Assembly (NCBI GenBank): GCA_944326325.1
Contig: CALVDQ010000002.1
Coordinates: 1 to 64,000 of the forward strand
Reading direction: 5' to 3'
DNA length: 64,000 nucleotides
DNA from: an uncultured Bacteroidales bacterium
GTDB taxonomy: Bacteria > Bacteroidota > Bacteroidia > Bacteroidales > UBA932
The position numbers and the translations under genes are program-made. Each line of letters starts with the position of its first letter. The first letter of the stretch is position 1. Of this stretch, positions 53,141 through 62,894 are shown piece by piece. The notes under the pieces are model-generated. The model ran no database searches and was not told the DNA's origin. It worked only from the letters and a program-made list of their open reading frames with translations.

Positions 53141-53785
53141 ATGACTCCAGTATATATCCGTTTGTCAGTACCGCCGGAGAAACTATCTGCAACGTCTTCC
53201 CGTTTCTGGGGAAATCCGGCCTTGCCTCAGGATATGCCATTCCCTGTCTACGGTGACGTTGACGGAGAGCGTCCGTATGTTTTTCTGTGCCAGATAAATC
53301 TGGAGGAATTCGCACCATACGATGCGGACAACAGGCTTCCGCACACGGGACTTTTATCCTTTTTCGCCAGGATAGACCCGTATCTCGGATACTGGACCGG
53401 AACGGAGAGCATCGGAGGCACAGTCAGCGGCAAGGATGCCGTGAAGGTGATGTATTTCCCTTCTTGCGATGGGCTTGTGGAGGTGCAGCCTGCAGATTCA
53501 CCGGATATTCCGTCTGTCCCGTCAGGACTTTGTATGGAGTTCAGCCTCACTTCTTCCGGTCTGCAGGACGACCATGCCGTGTTCGCCAGCCCCGTCCACC
53601 GGCAGTGGGAGACATGGGACCCGCCTTTCGAGGACTGGGTGATACTGCTGCAGGCGGACTCTTTCGAGGGGGATGACTTTAGTCTCGATTTCATGGATGT
53701 CGGGGTGCTCGATTTCCTGATTTCCCCTGAGGATCTGGAAAAATGCAGGTTTGACGATGTAAGGGCCATAATATTGTCTTCCTGA
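53141..53785 (+). CDS. DUF1963/YwqG-like protein
   Basis: The 214-residue cytosolic protein resembles DUF1963 (YwqG) proteins: SRFWGNPALPQDMPFPVYGD, ERPYVFLCQINLEEF, GLLSFFARIDP and FEDWVILLQADSFEGD. The fold is known but the function is not. It lies 60 nt after the acyltransferase gene in the same direction; no promoter was found between them. The protein is unusually acidic. Confidence 0.8.
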   Translation: MTPVYIRLSVPPEKLSATSSRFWGNPALPQDMPFPVYGDVDGERPYVFLCQINLEEFAPYDADNRLPHTGLLSFFARIDPYLGYWTGTESIGGTVSGKDAVKVMYFPSCDGLVEVQPADSPDIPSVPSGLCMEFSLTSSGLQDDHAVFASPVHRQWETWDPPFEDWVILLQADSFEGDDFSLDFMDVGVLDFLISPEDLEKCRFDDVRAIILSS

Positions 53786-53909
53786 TCAATATGAGTCCGG
53801 AGACTGACGTCATTGTATGGGACGGTCTTTCCGGACAATGCCGGACTGTTCGGGGCAGGGACGAAAGAGATGCCGGATTCCGGAATGATATGAAAAAAAA
53901 CTGTTTGCC

Positions 53910-56729
53910 ATGAAAAGAATATTAGCTGTAATGTATGTGCTGTCTGTTTTTCTGCTTCAGGCAGGAGCACAGGCGAGATACCTTGTAAATGAAAAGTCTC
54001 CGGTCAAGTCCTATATGTACAAGGCGTACCGGTATTCCGGTCCTGGTTCGGGGAAGATGAACCTGACCGGAGGCCTGCAATGGGACGGAGGATTCACTGT
54101 GGGCAGTTCCCAGGGACCTTATACTCCGGGATATGCTGTATTCAGGCTCGGAGGGGAGTACGAGACCCTGATGTTCGTGCTTGGACGGATATATGACCCG
54201 GAGTCTCTGGACAATGGCCCGGCAATAGTCACTGTATATGCCGACGGGGTGAAGATAGCCGACGAGGTGGTCCGCAAATACGATGTGCCGAGGCGTATGA
54301 AGCTGGATGTCAAGGGGACCGACGAACTGAAGTTCGTCCTGGTGCAGGGAGAGGACGAGATTGCCTTTGCAGAGGCGACTTTGTGGAAGGCAGGTGAGAC
54401 ACCTGTGGAGACCGGAAACCTGGATACTGCCCCGGCGCAGGTCACCCGGCTGGTGGAGGACTTGCAGCCGTATGCCCAGTACAATCATTTCTGCGTCTCC
54501 CCGGAAGGACGCTACAAGACTGTCCGTGTCAACGGGAAAGGCTATCACCACGGAATTGTATGCAATATGGAGATGGCCTTTATAGGGGTGCAGCCGGGTG
54601 CGAGCTATTTCAACCTCGGAGGCAGATATGCCACCCTCAGTTTCCTTGCCGGCCCTGTAGACAACGACAAGAGCAGCGGCGGAAAAGGGTGGATAACGGT
54701 GAAGGCGGACGGGAAGATAATACATGAATATGAGGTTTCACAGACGGATATAGCCAGACGCATAGTGTTGGATGTGCGGGGATGCCGCCAGCTTTCGTTC
54801 CATACCGAGCAGTCGGACCAGAGCATGTATGCGGCCATAGTGGATGCCGTACTTTATCCGGAAGGGACCGATGTGCCGGAAACCGGACAGCAGACCGCCG
54901 AAGGGGATATTGACCCGCGTCTGAAAACCCTTCCGGACGTATGCAAGCTTGTCTCTAACATCCCTCCCTACGCCGTCGGCGGACAGATCGCCCATCAGGT
55001 CTACAACGGGGAATCGGACCACATCACCTTTTCGATGGGCGGGACAAGGTTCAGTGAAGGGTTCGTGTTGTATGAAAAGGCGGATTTCTGGAATGACAAT
55101 GTCGTCTCGTATGCTGTCTTTGATCTCGGACGGGAATTCGACTATGTGAGTTTTACTGCCGGCTATGTCGGCAAGAGCTGGGCCATGACAAATGATGTGA
55201 TAAGGGTCTATGCGGATGACAGGCTCATACTCGAGGCTCCGATGAAGGCAACCTATCCCAATCAGGAGTTTGTCCTCCCGCTGGACCGCTGTCGGAAACT
55301 CAGGTTCGAGAACGGAGGCTCCGGGAACCTGAATGTCGGGGCTTACGGTATTGCCGACATTGTTGTGTACAGGGGAGAACCGGTCGAAAATGACCTTTTC
55401 ATGCACCCCGTACCGGAATGTCCGCATGAGACAGACCTGATAGACCTTGGGACGCCTTATCTGCACTACGTGAGTACGGCCTGGGATTCCAAAGACAATA
55501 TATTCTATGACGGCACCACGCAGAGACGGTATTTCGAGATGCCTGACGGAACAAGGATAAACAAGGGGTTCATGCTCCAGACGAGCGTACATTTTTCCCT
55601 TGACCACGGAGTGCTTTCAGAAGGGACGGACAATGCCGCTGCGGCAGCAATAGGAGGAGCGGCGGTAGGGTCGGCTTTCGTTGCTGCCGGGGCTGTGGGA
55701 GGAACCCTGGTCGGGAGTACCCTGGTAGGGGCGGCAGCCTTTCTGATGCTGGCTGCAGGCGGCAATGCCGTAGAGAATTCGTGTGCCGCATTCAATACCT
55801 ACGGGGAATACAACAGCGTAACCTTTACAGTCGCCTGTCTGAGGCCGGCAGGGGAGACCCCGTCTGACTATAAGGAGACCCTGCTTATCGGTGCTGACCA
55901 GAAGGTCGTTGCCGAACTTGCCGTCTATGAGACCATGGAACCGCAGACTGTGACAGTGCCGATAGACGGCTGCGGACAGCTGATGTTCTGGCTGGCGAAT
56001 ACGTACAACACTTCCGGTCAGTATGTTTTTTACGATATCCGGCTGACAAAGGATGTCCTCCCTCTGAGCCTTCCGAAAGAAGCCAGGCTTTCCAAGGCCG
56101 TCGTGTCGGAGCCTTTCCATACGGAAAAAGACCTTGTCCGGCAATGGAAGAGACCGGACTTTTCCGGTTCACAAAGTGTCGATTCATACATTTCTGATTG
56201 TGCCGAGGCATATTCGGAAACAGTCGGCCTGATAGGGGATACGAAGCCTTATTACAAGATTTACTCTTATTATCTTGAGACGGCTTCCGGCCAGGTGTGC
56301 AAGGCTGTCTCCCTGAGGATAGACGATGAAGAACGTCTGGACAACGGGTCCTATGTCAACATTCTTGACGAGTATCAGGCCTGTACGGAGGAACTGGAAA
56401 GGCTGAGGAAACTTGATTCCGATCTTGTGAAACTGGGACTGGCATACGTGAATGCGAACCTGGGGCTTCCTGAACTCGGCTTCCGTGCCATACCTTACGG
56501 TAAGGTGCTGAAAGAGTGCAGGGAGGTCGCCAGGGAGTGCAGTGCCGCCGTGAAAATTATGGTGGAGGAGAAGCAAAAGGAGATTGCCGAGATGGAATCC
56601 TGGCTGATGAACGCGAAAGACATTGACGGTGTCTGCAGTACGGAATATACCGTGCTCTGTCCGCTTATGCCTGGCGAGACTCCGCCGTCAGACCAGCTTC
56701 AGCTGCTCTCCCGGTTTGAAGTCAGATGA
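53910..56729 (+). CDS. Secreted tandem NPCBM-domain protein with inserted glycine zipper and helical tail
   Basis: The 939-residue protein has a Sec signal peptide (MKRILAVMYVLSVFLLQAGA). It holds four NPCBM-like carbohydrate-binding domains (about 60-162, 213-317, 383-490, 552-715), each with the G-F-x2 start, a Y-x-(T/S)-(V/L)-(T/S)-F strand, a VYADG-type strand and a D-V-x-G-C-x-x-L-x-F end. In domain 4, residues 576-620 are an Ala/Gly-rich stretch (AAAAAIGGAAVGSAF, GTLVGSTLVGAAAFLMLAAG) that can form a membrane hairpin with glycine zippers. The C-terminal 200 residues are helical and partly coiled-coil. It has no enzymatic motif that I recognise. Its 3' end overlaps queH by 42 nt. Confidence 0.75.
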   Translation: MKRILAVMYVLSVFLLQAGAQARYLVNEKSPVKSYMYKAYRYSGPGSGKMNLTGGLQWDGGFTVGSSQGPYTPGYAVFRLGGEYETLMFVLGRIYDPESLDNGPAIVTVYADGVKIADEVVRKYDVPRRMKLDVKGTDELKFVLVQGEDEIAFAEATLWKAGETPVETGNLDTAPAQVTRLVEDLQPYAQYNHFCVSPEGRYKTVRVNGKGYHHGIVCNMEMAFIGVQPGASYFNLGGRYATLSFLAGPVDNDKSSGGKGWITVKADGKIIHEYEVSQTDIARRIVLDVRGCRQLSFHTEQSDQSMYAAIVDAVLYPEGTDVPETGQQTAEGDIDPRLKTLPDVCKLVSNIPPYAVGGQIAHQVYNGESDHITFSMGGTRFSEGFVLYEKADFWNDNVVSYAVFDLGREFDYVSFTAGYVGKSWAMTNDVIRVYADDRLILEAPMKATYPNQEFVLPLDRCRKLRFENGGSGNLNVGAYGIADIVVYRGEPVENDLFMHPVPECPHETDLIDLGTPYLHYVSTAWDSKDNIFYDGTTQRRYFEMPDGTRINKGFMLQTSVHFSLDHGVLSEGTDNAAAAAIGGAAVGSAFVAAGAVGGTLVGSTLVGAAAFLMLAAGGNAVENSCAAFNTYGEYNSVTFTVACLRPAGETPSDYKETLLIGADQKVVAELAVYETMEPQTVTVPIDGCGQLMFWLANTYNTSGQYVFYDIRLTKDVLPLSLPKEARLSKAVVSEPFHTEKDLVRQWKRPDFSGSQSVDSYISDCAEAYSETVGLIGDTKPYYKIYSYYLETASGQVCKAVSLRIDDEERLDNGSYVNILDEYQACTEELERLRKLDSDLVKLGLAYVNANLGLPELGFRAIPYGKVLKECREVARECSAAVKIMVEEKQKEIAEMESWLMNAKDIDGVCSTEYTVLCPLMPGETPPSDQLQLLSRFEVR

Positions 56730-57329
56730 TTCCCGGTTTCTTGCCGTGTCGAGGCTGAATTCACAGCCGCACCAGGTCTGGTTGTAGAAATTGTAGGCCT
56801 TAATAAGTTCGTTGCGCCGTTCCTGCAGCCCGCCTTTGCGCCAGTTCATGTCCCACCATGTCACATCATCGTACAGTGATGCGGCATACTGTCCGGCAGA
56901 GTTTATCTGTTCCAGACTTTTCCACCTCGAGGAGGCGAGGGTGGTTGTGAGAACCTTGTAGCCGTGGGTATGGGCGTATTCCGCCGCAGATGCAAGACGT
57001 ATCCTGAAACATTCCAGACACCTGGGGCCGCGTTCCGGTGCGTCTTCAAGGCCTTTTACGCTTTCGAGCCATGCCTCGTGGTCATAGTCAGCATCGACAA
57101 TCTCCAGTCCGAGCGACCTGGCGTACCTGGTGCATTCGTTTTTCCGAATAAGATATTCCTCTTCAGGATAGATATTCGGGTTGCAGTAGTAGATCAGGGG
57201 TGTGACACCGTTCTTCATCAGGCATTCCACTATCGCGGATGAACACGGTGCACAACAAGTATGGAGGAGAACTTTCCGTTCCCCTCCAGGTACTTCTATG
57301 AAATTTCCCTTTTTCCGGGTCATCTTCAT
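56688..57329 (-). CDS. queH: Epoxyqueuosine reductase QueH
   Basis: From ATG 57329 the product is 213 residues. QueH reduces epoxyqueuosine to queuosine in tRNA, the last step of the pathway. The family Cys motifs are LLHTCCAPCSSA, GPRCLECFRIRL and WCGCEFS. The ATG overlaps the ilvE stop as TAATG, so it is translationally coupled to ilvE. Its 3' end runs 42 nt into the convergent NPCBM gene. Confidence 0.92.
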   Translation of the reverse strand: MKMTRKKGNFIEVPGGERKVLLHTCCAPCSSAIVECLMKNGVTPLIYYCNPNIYPEEEYLIRKNECTRYARSLGLEIVDADYDHEAWLESVKGLEDAPERGPRCLECFRIRLASAAEYAHTHGYKVLTTTLASSRWKSLEQINSAGQYAASLYDDVTWWDMNWRKGGLQERRNELIKAYNFYNQTWCGCEFSLDTARNRESSDFKPGEQLKLV

Positions 57330-58360
57330 TACAGGGTGATACACCAGTTGAACGGATCTTCGATCTCCCCGTCCTGTATCCCGCGTATCATTTTATAGAG
57401 CTTCAGGCTTTTCGGTCCGCACTGCTCCTTGGAACCGAAATAATAAGGCGTAACCTCCGGAGACTCCAGTGCAGGCTTGTCATCTATCTGGTACACAGGG
57501 GTTATCACCACGGCAGTACCGCATTCCCCGACTTCCTCGAACGTGGACAGTTCCTCGACAGGTACCGGACGTCTTTCCACAGTCATGCCAAGCTCCCTGG
57601 CCACAGTCTCCAGTGACTTGTTCGTGATGGACGGCAGGATGGTGTCCGACTGAGGAGTGATATAGGAATTGTCCCTTATGGCGAAGAAGTTCGAAGAGTT
57701 GAACTCGTCAATGAACTTGTGGTGTAGCGGGTCAAGGTAGAGGACTGCCTCATAGCCGAGCTTGTGGGCGAGGTTGTAGGAGTAGAGGGAAGCGGCGTAG
57801 TTGCTCCCGAGCTTGAAACTTCCTGTCCCGTTAGGCGCAGCCCTGTCATAATCCCTCGAGATTACGACATATGACGGCTGCAGTGTTCCGCCGGTATATG
57901 CCCCTACAGGTGCACACAGCATCATGAACAGGCATTCGGTGGAGGATTTCACGCCCAGCTGCGGATTTATGCCTATCAATGTAGGCCTCAGGTACATGGA
58001 GGCATTGGAACCGTAAGGAGGGAGGAAGTCGATGTTCTCCTTCACGACGCGTATGCACATTTCTATGAAAAGTTCAACTGAAGGCGCCGCTATGCCGATG
58101 TATGCAGCGGACCTCTGAAGCCTTTTCGCATTCTCGTCAGGCCTGAAAAGCCTTACCTTGCCGTCCGCCCCGCGGAAAGCCTTCAGGCCTTCGAAGCATT
58201 CGATGCTGTAATGGAGGGTTCCTGCGAATGCGTTTATGCTGATGTTGTCATCAGTACGGCTCTCTACAGGGCCCCATTTCCCATCCTTGTAGTAGCACGT
58301 AAGTATGGTGTTCGTCTTCCTGTAGCCGAACCCGAGTCTGGTCCAATCAAGATTTGCCAT
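57329..58360 (-). CDS. ilvE: Branched-chain amino acid aminotransferase
   Basis: The 343-residue PLP enzyme transfers amino groups for valine, leucine and isoleucine. It shows LHYSIECFEGLKAFRGADG, RLQRSAAYIGIAAP, GSNYAASLYSYNLAH, EAVLYLDPLHHKFIDEF (containing the E-A-V-L-x-LD end of the PLP site) and the C-terminal GTAVVITPV. It follows ilvA by 23 nt and is coupled to queH. Confidence 0.95.
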   Translation of the reverse strand: MANLDWTRLGFGYRKTNTILTCYYKDGKWGPVESRTDDNISINAFAGTLHYSIECFEGLKAFRGADGKVRLFRPDENAKRLQRSAAYIGIAAPSVELFIEMCIRVVKENIDFLPPYGSNASMYLRPTLIGINPQLGVKSSTECLFMMLCAPVGAYTGGTLQPSYVVISRDYDRAAPNGTGSFKLGSNYAASLYSYNLAHKLGYEAVLYLDPLHHKFIDEFNSSNFFAIRDNSYITPQSDTILPSITNKSLETVARELGMTVERRPVPVEELSTFEEVGECGTAVVITPVYQIDDKPALESPEVTPYYFGSKEQCGPKSLKLYKMIRGIQDGEIEDPFNWCITL

Positions 58361-58383
58361 AGTTCGTTATATTTTAAATTGTA

Positions 58384-59643
58384 CTATATCAGTATCTCGA
58401 AGAGCTTGTTGTTTTCGTTGATATATTCGTAGGCGATGTTGTTGGCGTCCATCCTGTGCACCAGAGCCTCGAAATCCTCCTTGCTCTCTACCTCCACGCC
58501 TATAAGTGCCGGCCCGTCCTCCTTGTTGGTCTTCTTGGTGTACTGGAAGAGCACCAGGTCGTCTTTCGGCCCGAGGTTGTCCCTGATGAAGGAGAGGAAC
58601 GCACCTGAACGCTGCGGGAAACTTACTATGAAATAATGCTTGAGCCCTTCGTACAGCATCGATTTCTCGCGTATCTCTTCCGTGCGGGTGATGTCGTTGT
58701 TGCTTCCGCTTATGATGCATCCGACCCTCTTGCCCTTTATCTTGTCAGAGTAGAAACGCAGGGCCGCCACGGACAGCGCTCCGGCGGGCTCTACGACAAT
58801 CGCACTTTTGTTGTACATATCAATGATGCTCGTGCAGACGGCCCCTTCCGGTACCACGACGATATCGTCGAGGACCTTCCTGCATATCTCGAAAGTCAGG
58901 TCCCCTGCCTTTTTCACTGCCGCTCCGTCCACGAACTTGTCTATCTGCTCGAGTTCGACAACCTCACCCTTCTCTATGGCGGTCTTCATGCATGGCGCCC
59001 CCGCAGGTTCCACCCCGATTATCTTTGTCTGCGGAGAGGCGAATTTCATATATGCACCCACTCCGGAAGCCAGTCCGCCGCCACCTATCGGGATAAAGAG
59101 ATAGTCGAGAGGCTTCTTCATCTGTTTCTCTATCTCGAGTCCGATGGTCGCCTGGCCTTCTATGATCTTCTGGTCATCGAACGGCGGGATGAAGGTCTTG
59201 CCGGACTTTTTCGCATATTCGATCGCCTCCTTGTTTGCGGCATCGAAGGTGTCTCCCGTAAGGACGATGTCGATGTATTCCTTGCCGAACATCTTCACCT
59301 GCTCGATCTTCTGTCTCGGTGTGGTGGTGGGCATATAGATGGAACCCATAATATGCAGCTTGTTGCAGGAGAAGGCCACGCCCTGGGCATGGTTTCCCGC
59401 GCTCGCACACACTATCCCGTACTTGATCGCCTCAGGCGATATGGTGCGTATCTTGTTGTATGCACCACGTATCTTGTAGGACCTGACGATTTGCAGGTCT
59501 TCCCTTTTCAGGTATACTTCGGCTCCGTATTTTTCTGAAAGATTCTGGTTAAGCATCATAGGTGTCGGATCTATGACCTCGTCGAGAATCTTGGACGCGG
59601 TGACCACGGCGTCGATGCTTGGTAGGTATCCTGTTTCTGGCAT
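58384..59643 (-). CDS. ilvA: Threonine ammonia-lyase (biosynthetic type) with C-terminal ACT-like domain
   Basis: The 419-residue PLP enzyme makes 2-oxobutanoate for isoleucine. The PLP Lys motif is VRSYKIRGAYNKI; FIPIGGGGLASGVGAYM binds the phosphate, and the SGSNND signature follows. The C-terminal about 90 residues (HYFIVSFPQRSGAFLSFIRD) are a regulatory ACT-like domain, in line with isoleucine feedback control. A -7 box lies 30 nt upstream. Confidence 0.95.
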   Translation of the reverse strand: MPETGYLPSIDAVVTASKILDEVIDPTPMMLNQNLSEKYGAEVYLKREDLQIVRSYKIRGAYNKIRTISPEAIKYGIVCASAGNHAQGVAFSCNKLHIMGSIYMPTTTPRQKIEQVKMFGKEYIDIVLTGDTFDAANKEAIEYAKKSGKTFIPPFDDQKIIEGQATIGLEIEKQMKKPLDYLFIPIGGGGLASGVGAYMKFASPQTKIIGVEPAGAPCMKTAIEKGEVVELEQIDKFVDGAAVKKAGDLTFEICRKVLDDIVVVPEGAVCTSIIDMYNKSAIVVEPAGALSVAALRFYSDKIKGKRVGCIISGSNNDITRTEEIREKSMLYEGLKHYFIVSFPQRSGAFLSFIRDNLGPKDDLVLFQYTKKTNKEDGPALIGVEVESKEDFEALVHRMDANNIAYEYINENNKLFEILI

Positions 59644-59672
59644 AATCTGTCTTGAATTTCAAGTAAAACAGA

Positions 59673-59680
59673 CAAATTTA
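59673..59680 (-). promoter_or_regulatory. -7 box of the ilvA-ilvE-queH operon
   Basis: On the minus strand TAAATTTG, matching TAnnTTTG, 30 nt upstream of the ilvA ATG. No good -33 TTTG at 19-20 nt. Confidence 0.5.
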
Positions 59681-59730
59681 GCAATTTTTCGGAAAACTGG
59701 CTGCCTGAAAAGACACAATAATTCCATGTT

Positions 59731-60390
59731 TCAGTCCAGAATGACCAGAGCCATGGACCTGTGGCTGAAATCGAGGTGGACCACATCTTCCGAAGCGATG
59801 TTGAGGGTAGCTTTCCACCAGTTGTCGAATACTACCCCGTCAGTCGGCCACTGCAGGCCTTTTGACTTGACGGTAAGGCTGTTGTCAGGGGAAAAGAGGG
59901 AGAATTTCCGTCCTGTCCCGCAATGTATGTCCGCGCTATCCGTGAGGGCGAATGCGGTGGACCAGTCGGATACCATCTCGATTTTCGGACCAGTCTCCCC
60001 GAATCTTCCGGCATATTCCATAAGAAGGGAGAGGTTTCCGATGGTATGGTCTTCGCGGCCTCCGGAGCCTCCGAGGATATAGATGGAGGAAACGTCTGCA
60101 AAATGTGAGACAGTATAGTCTACAGCCTTCGTCTGGTCGTTGGTTTCCTGTTCCGCCACGTGTACGAGTTTCCCGGTGTATCTTTTCCTGGCGGCTTTTC
60201 CGAGCGAATCCAGGTCTCCTATTACCACGTCCGGCATCCTTTCGCCGCCGAACACAGCTTCCATGTTCCGGAAATATTTTTCCAGTGCCCCGTCGCAGCA
60301 GACCACATAGTCCGCATTCCGCAGCAGAAACCTCGGATATTCCTTTTTCGGGAAGTCCCCGTTATCGATTATTACCGCCGTCTTTTCCAT
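59731..60390 (-). CDS. thiN: Thiamine pyrophosphokinase
   Basis: The 219-residue enzyme converts thiamine to thiamine pyrophosphate with ATP. Signatures: VVIGDLDSLGKAARK, the ETNDQTKAVDY catalytic loop and LGGSGGREDHTIGNLSLL. The C-terminal beta domain (GTGRKFSLFSPDNSLTV) is normal. It lies 4 nt after the LptG-Fmt gene on the same strand, so one mRNA is likely. Confidence 0.94.
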   Translation of the reverse strand: MEKTAVIIDNGDFPKKEYPRFLLRNADYVVCCDGALEKYFRNMEAVFGGERMPDVVIGDLDSLGKAARKRYTGKLVHVAEQETNDQTKAVDYTVSHFADVSSIYILGGSGGREDHTIGNLSLLMEYAGRFGETGPKIEMVSDWSTAFALTDSADIHCGTGRKFSLFSPDNSLTVKSKGLQWPTDGVVFDNWWKATLNIASEDVVHLDFSHRSMALVILD

Positions 60391-60394
60391 GGTC

Positions 60395-62875
60395 TCAGAT
60401 TCCTGCCTTGTACTTGTCGATTATTGCCGAAGATGTCCCTTCCGACACGGAATACTCCCGGATATCCCTGAAACCGCGCAGGAAATCCGTCACAGCCATC
60501 CGTTTCTTTCCTGCCAGCTGCAGGTCGGTCAGGCGTATGGCACCGTCCGACGTAAGTATCGCCATTGTCCCGGTCCCGTCTGAAACGATGGTCCCTGCCG
60601 GAGCCGTTTCCCCGACGCCGCACTGTCCCTTCAGCATTTCCAGAGACTCCCCGTCCATTTTCTCCGCCATGAATATCTTCAGCTGCTGCGCCTTCCCGTC
60701 CTTTACAAGCTCGGTATATGCTGCCGGATAAGGGCTGAGTCCGCGAATGAGGTTGAAAATTTCCTTCGTCGGTCTGTTCCAGTCTATATGGCAGAGCTCC
60801 CTGTTTATCTTAGGCGCCGGTTTCAGCACCTCCGAACCCTGGATGAAACTCTTCTGCAGGCGGAGTTCCACCTTGTTGTCGAGGATGGCCTCAATGGTGT
60901 CCACCACGGTCCTGGCCCCGGTCTCCATCAGCTTGTCATGGATGGTTCCGGCGGTGTCGCTGTCATCTATCCTGCACTGCTCCCTGAAGATGATGTGCCC
61001 GGTGTCCATACCTTCGTTTATCATGAACGTAGTGACTCCTGTGATATGCTCCCCGTTGATCACTGCCCAGTTGATAGGGGCAGCCCCGCGGTATTGAGGA
61101 AGCAGGGCGGCGTGCAGGTTGAAGGTCCCGTACTTCGGCATTCCCCACACTTCCTTCGGCAGCATCCGGAAAGCCACGACCACGAACAGGTCTGCTTTCC
61201 ATGCCTGCAGTGCAGACAGGAATTCCGGATCCTTGAGCGACACCGGCTGCAGCAGCGGCAGATTATGCTCCACGGCATATTTCTTCACAGCACTTTCATT
61301 TACCTTGAGCCCGCGTCCGCTTGCCTTGTCTGCCACGGTCACAACTCCGGCGACATTGTATCCTTTCCTTATTATCGCATCGAGGGAAGCCACAGCGAAC
61401 TCAGGCGTTCCCATAAACACTATTCTGGTCTTTTTCATCTTTCCAAGCACTATGTTCCTGATCTTCTTGAACAGCGTCCCTATCCTCTCCGTATCTATCA
61501 GGGACTTGTCGTTGATGGCGTTCCATGTGAACAGCAGCCCGATAGGCAGCAGTACGGCAGACGATATGAACACTCCCACAAAGGCCGATACCGCTCCGTC
61601 CTTTGCCAGTTTGTTTCCTGAAATGTCTATCACCCAATACAGTACGAAGAAAAGTACGGCGATTATGGCCGGAGTGCCCAGTCCTCCTTTGCGGATGAGG
61701 GCTCCGAGCGGCGCCCCGATGAAGAAGAATATGAAGCAGGCGAACGAAAGCGCGAACTTCTTCAGTATCTCGACATCTATCCTTCTGAGCGTATAGGCGT
61801 TGTAGTACCTTTCCCTTCCGTAGGTGGTAAGTTCCCCGATTTCTGAATTCACCTTGGACTTCGCATCCTCCAGGGCTTCGATTTCCTTCTCCAGGTCCTG
61901 CCATTCGCAGAAGTTCTCGTAGCTGAACACTGTTTTCAGGTTATCGTTCCTGCGTTCCGATGTGTCCAGCTGGTAATGGTACCTGAGGGTCCTGTCGTTG
62001 TAGAACCTGGATATGTTGTCCATCTTTGCTTCGTGGTCAACCCTTCCGAGCGAATCTCCGTTGTGGTTGAGCTGCTTGAGGTTCATTGTCCTGACCTCGT
62101 CTCCGAAACGGGTCTCGTCGGATTTCTTGAAGGCGTAGTTCTCGAGCGGGATGACCATCTCCTGCCGGTCGAACTCGATTTTCTGGAGCTGCAGGGTGGT
62201 GTCCCTGTATTTTCTCGTGTTCGTCTCCTCGTAGTTCGCCCCGTTGTAAAGGATGAATGTCAGGTAGGTCTTGTCCTCCGACATCTTCATCATGGCCGAG
62301 TCCGCCAGGGTGAGACTGGTGTTGCCCTTGTTCCCGGTATGGTTGTAGACCATGACGCCATGCATGATGTCGGTCTCCTTGTCCCTGTCGTCCACGCGGA
62401 GGATATAGCCGTCGATCCCGTCGTAGAAGGTCCCCGTCGGTATCTTGATCTCCTCCTTGGTCCTGCCAATGTCATCCCGGAGGGTGAATATCTTGTTGTA
62501 TGCGACCGGAATGAGTTCGTTTGCCGCGAAGAAGGCGGCGATACTTATTATGGCCGAGACGATTATCAGCGGTGACAGCACCCTCTTCAGGGATATGCCG
62601 GCGGCCTTGATGGCCAGCAGCTCGTTGTTTTCCCCCAGGTTGCCCAGGGTCATCACGGATGAAAGCAGGGTGGCAAGCGGCAGGGAAAGCGGGATAAGCG
62701 TTGCGCTGCCCCAGCCGAGAAACTCCATGATTACCTTGAAACTCAGTCCTTTGCCGACAAGTTCGTCAATGTACAGCCATAGGAACTGCATCATCAGGAT
62801 AAATATGACGACAAACAGGATCGCGAAGAACGGTCCTATGAAGGAACTGAGTATGAATCTGTCAAGCCTTTTCAT
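60395..62875 (-). CDS. LptF/LptG-type permease fused in frame to methionyl-tRNA formyltransferase
   Basis: One 826-residue frame without stop. Residues 1-479 are an LptF/LptG permease: FILSSFIGPFFAILFVVIFI, SLPLATLLSSVMTLGNLGEN, ELLAIKAAGISLKRVL, periplasmic jellyroll region, and C-terminal helices FALSFACFIFFFIGAPLGAL. Residues 480-826 are Fmt: RIVFMGTPEFAVASLDAI, FNLHAALLPQYRGAAPINWA (Asn, His) and INEGMDTGHI (catalytic Asp). Junction near KIRNIVLGKMKKTRIVFM. Met480 (ATG 61438) is preceded by GGAAAG, so a separate Fmt (347 aa) could also be made. It lies between alaS and thiN. Confidence 0.9.
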   Translation of the reverse strand: MKRLDRFILSSFIGPFFAILFVVIFILMMQFLWLYIDELVGKGLSFKVIMEFLGWGSATLIPLSLPLATLLSSVMTLGNLGENNELLAIKAAGISLKRVLSPLIIVSAIISIAAFFAANELIPVAYNKIFTLRDDIGRTKEEIKIPTGTFYDGIDGYILRVDDRDKETDIMHGVMVYNHTGNKGNTSLTLADSAMMKMSEDKTYLTFILYNGANYEETNTRKYRDTTLQLQKIEFDRQEMVIPLENYAFKKSDETRFGDEVRTMNLKQLNHNGDSLGRVDHEAKMDNISRFYNDRTLRYHYQLDTSERRNDNLKTVFSYENFCEWQDLEKEIEALEDAKSKVNSEIGELTTYGRERYYNAYTLRRIDVEILKKFALSFACFIFFFIGAPLGALIRKGGLGTPAIIAVLFFVLYWVIDISGNKLAKDGAVSAFVGVFISSAVLLPIGLLFTWNAINDKSLIDTERIGTLFKKIRNIVLGKMKKTRIVFMGTPEFAVASLDAIIRKGYNVAGVVTVADKASGRGLKVNESAVKKYAVEHNLPLLQPVSLKDPEFLSALQAWKADLFVVVAFRMLPKEVWGMPKYGTFNLHAALLPQYRGAAPINWAVINGEHITGVTTFMINEGMDTGHIIFREQCRIDDSDTAGTIHDKLMETGARTVVDTIEAILDNKVELRLQKSFIQGSEVLKPAPKINRELCHIDWNRPTKEIFNLIRGLSPYPAAYTELVKDGKAQQLKIFMAEKMDGESLEMLKGQCGVGETAPAGTIVSDGTGTMAILTSDGAIRLTDLQLAGKKRMAVTDFLRGFRDIREYSVSEGTSSAIIDKYKAGI

Positions 62876-62894
62876 CCATGACTGTTGTAAATTG

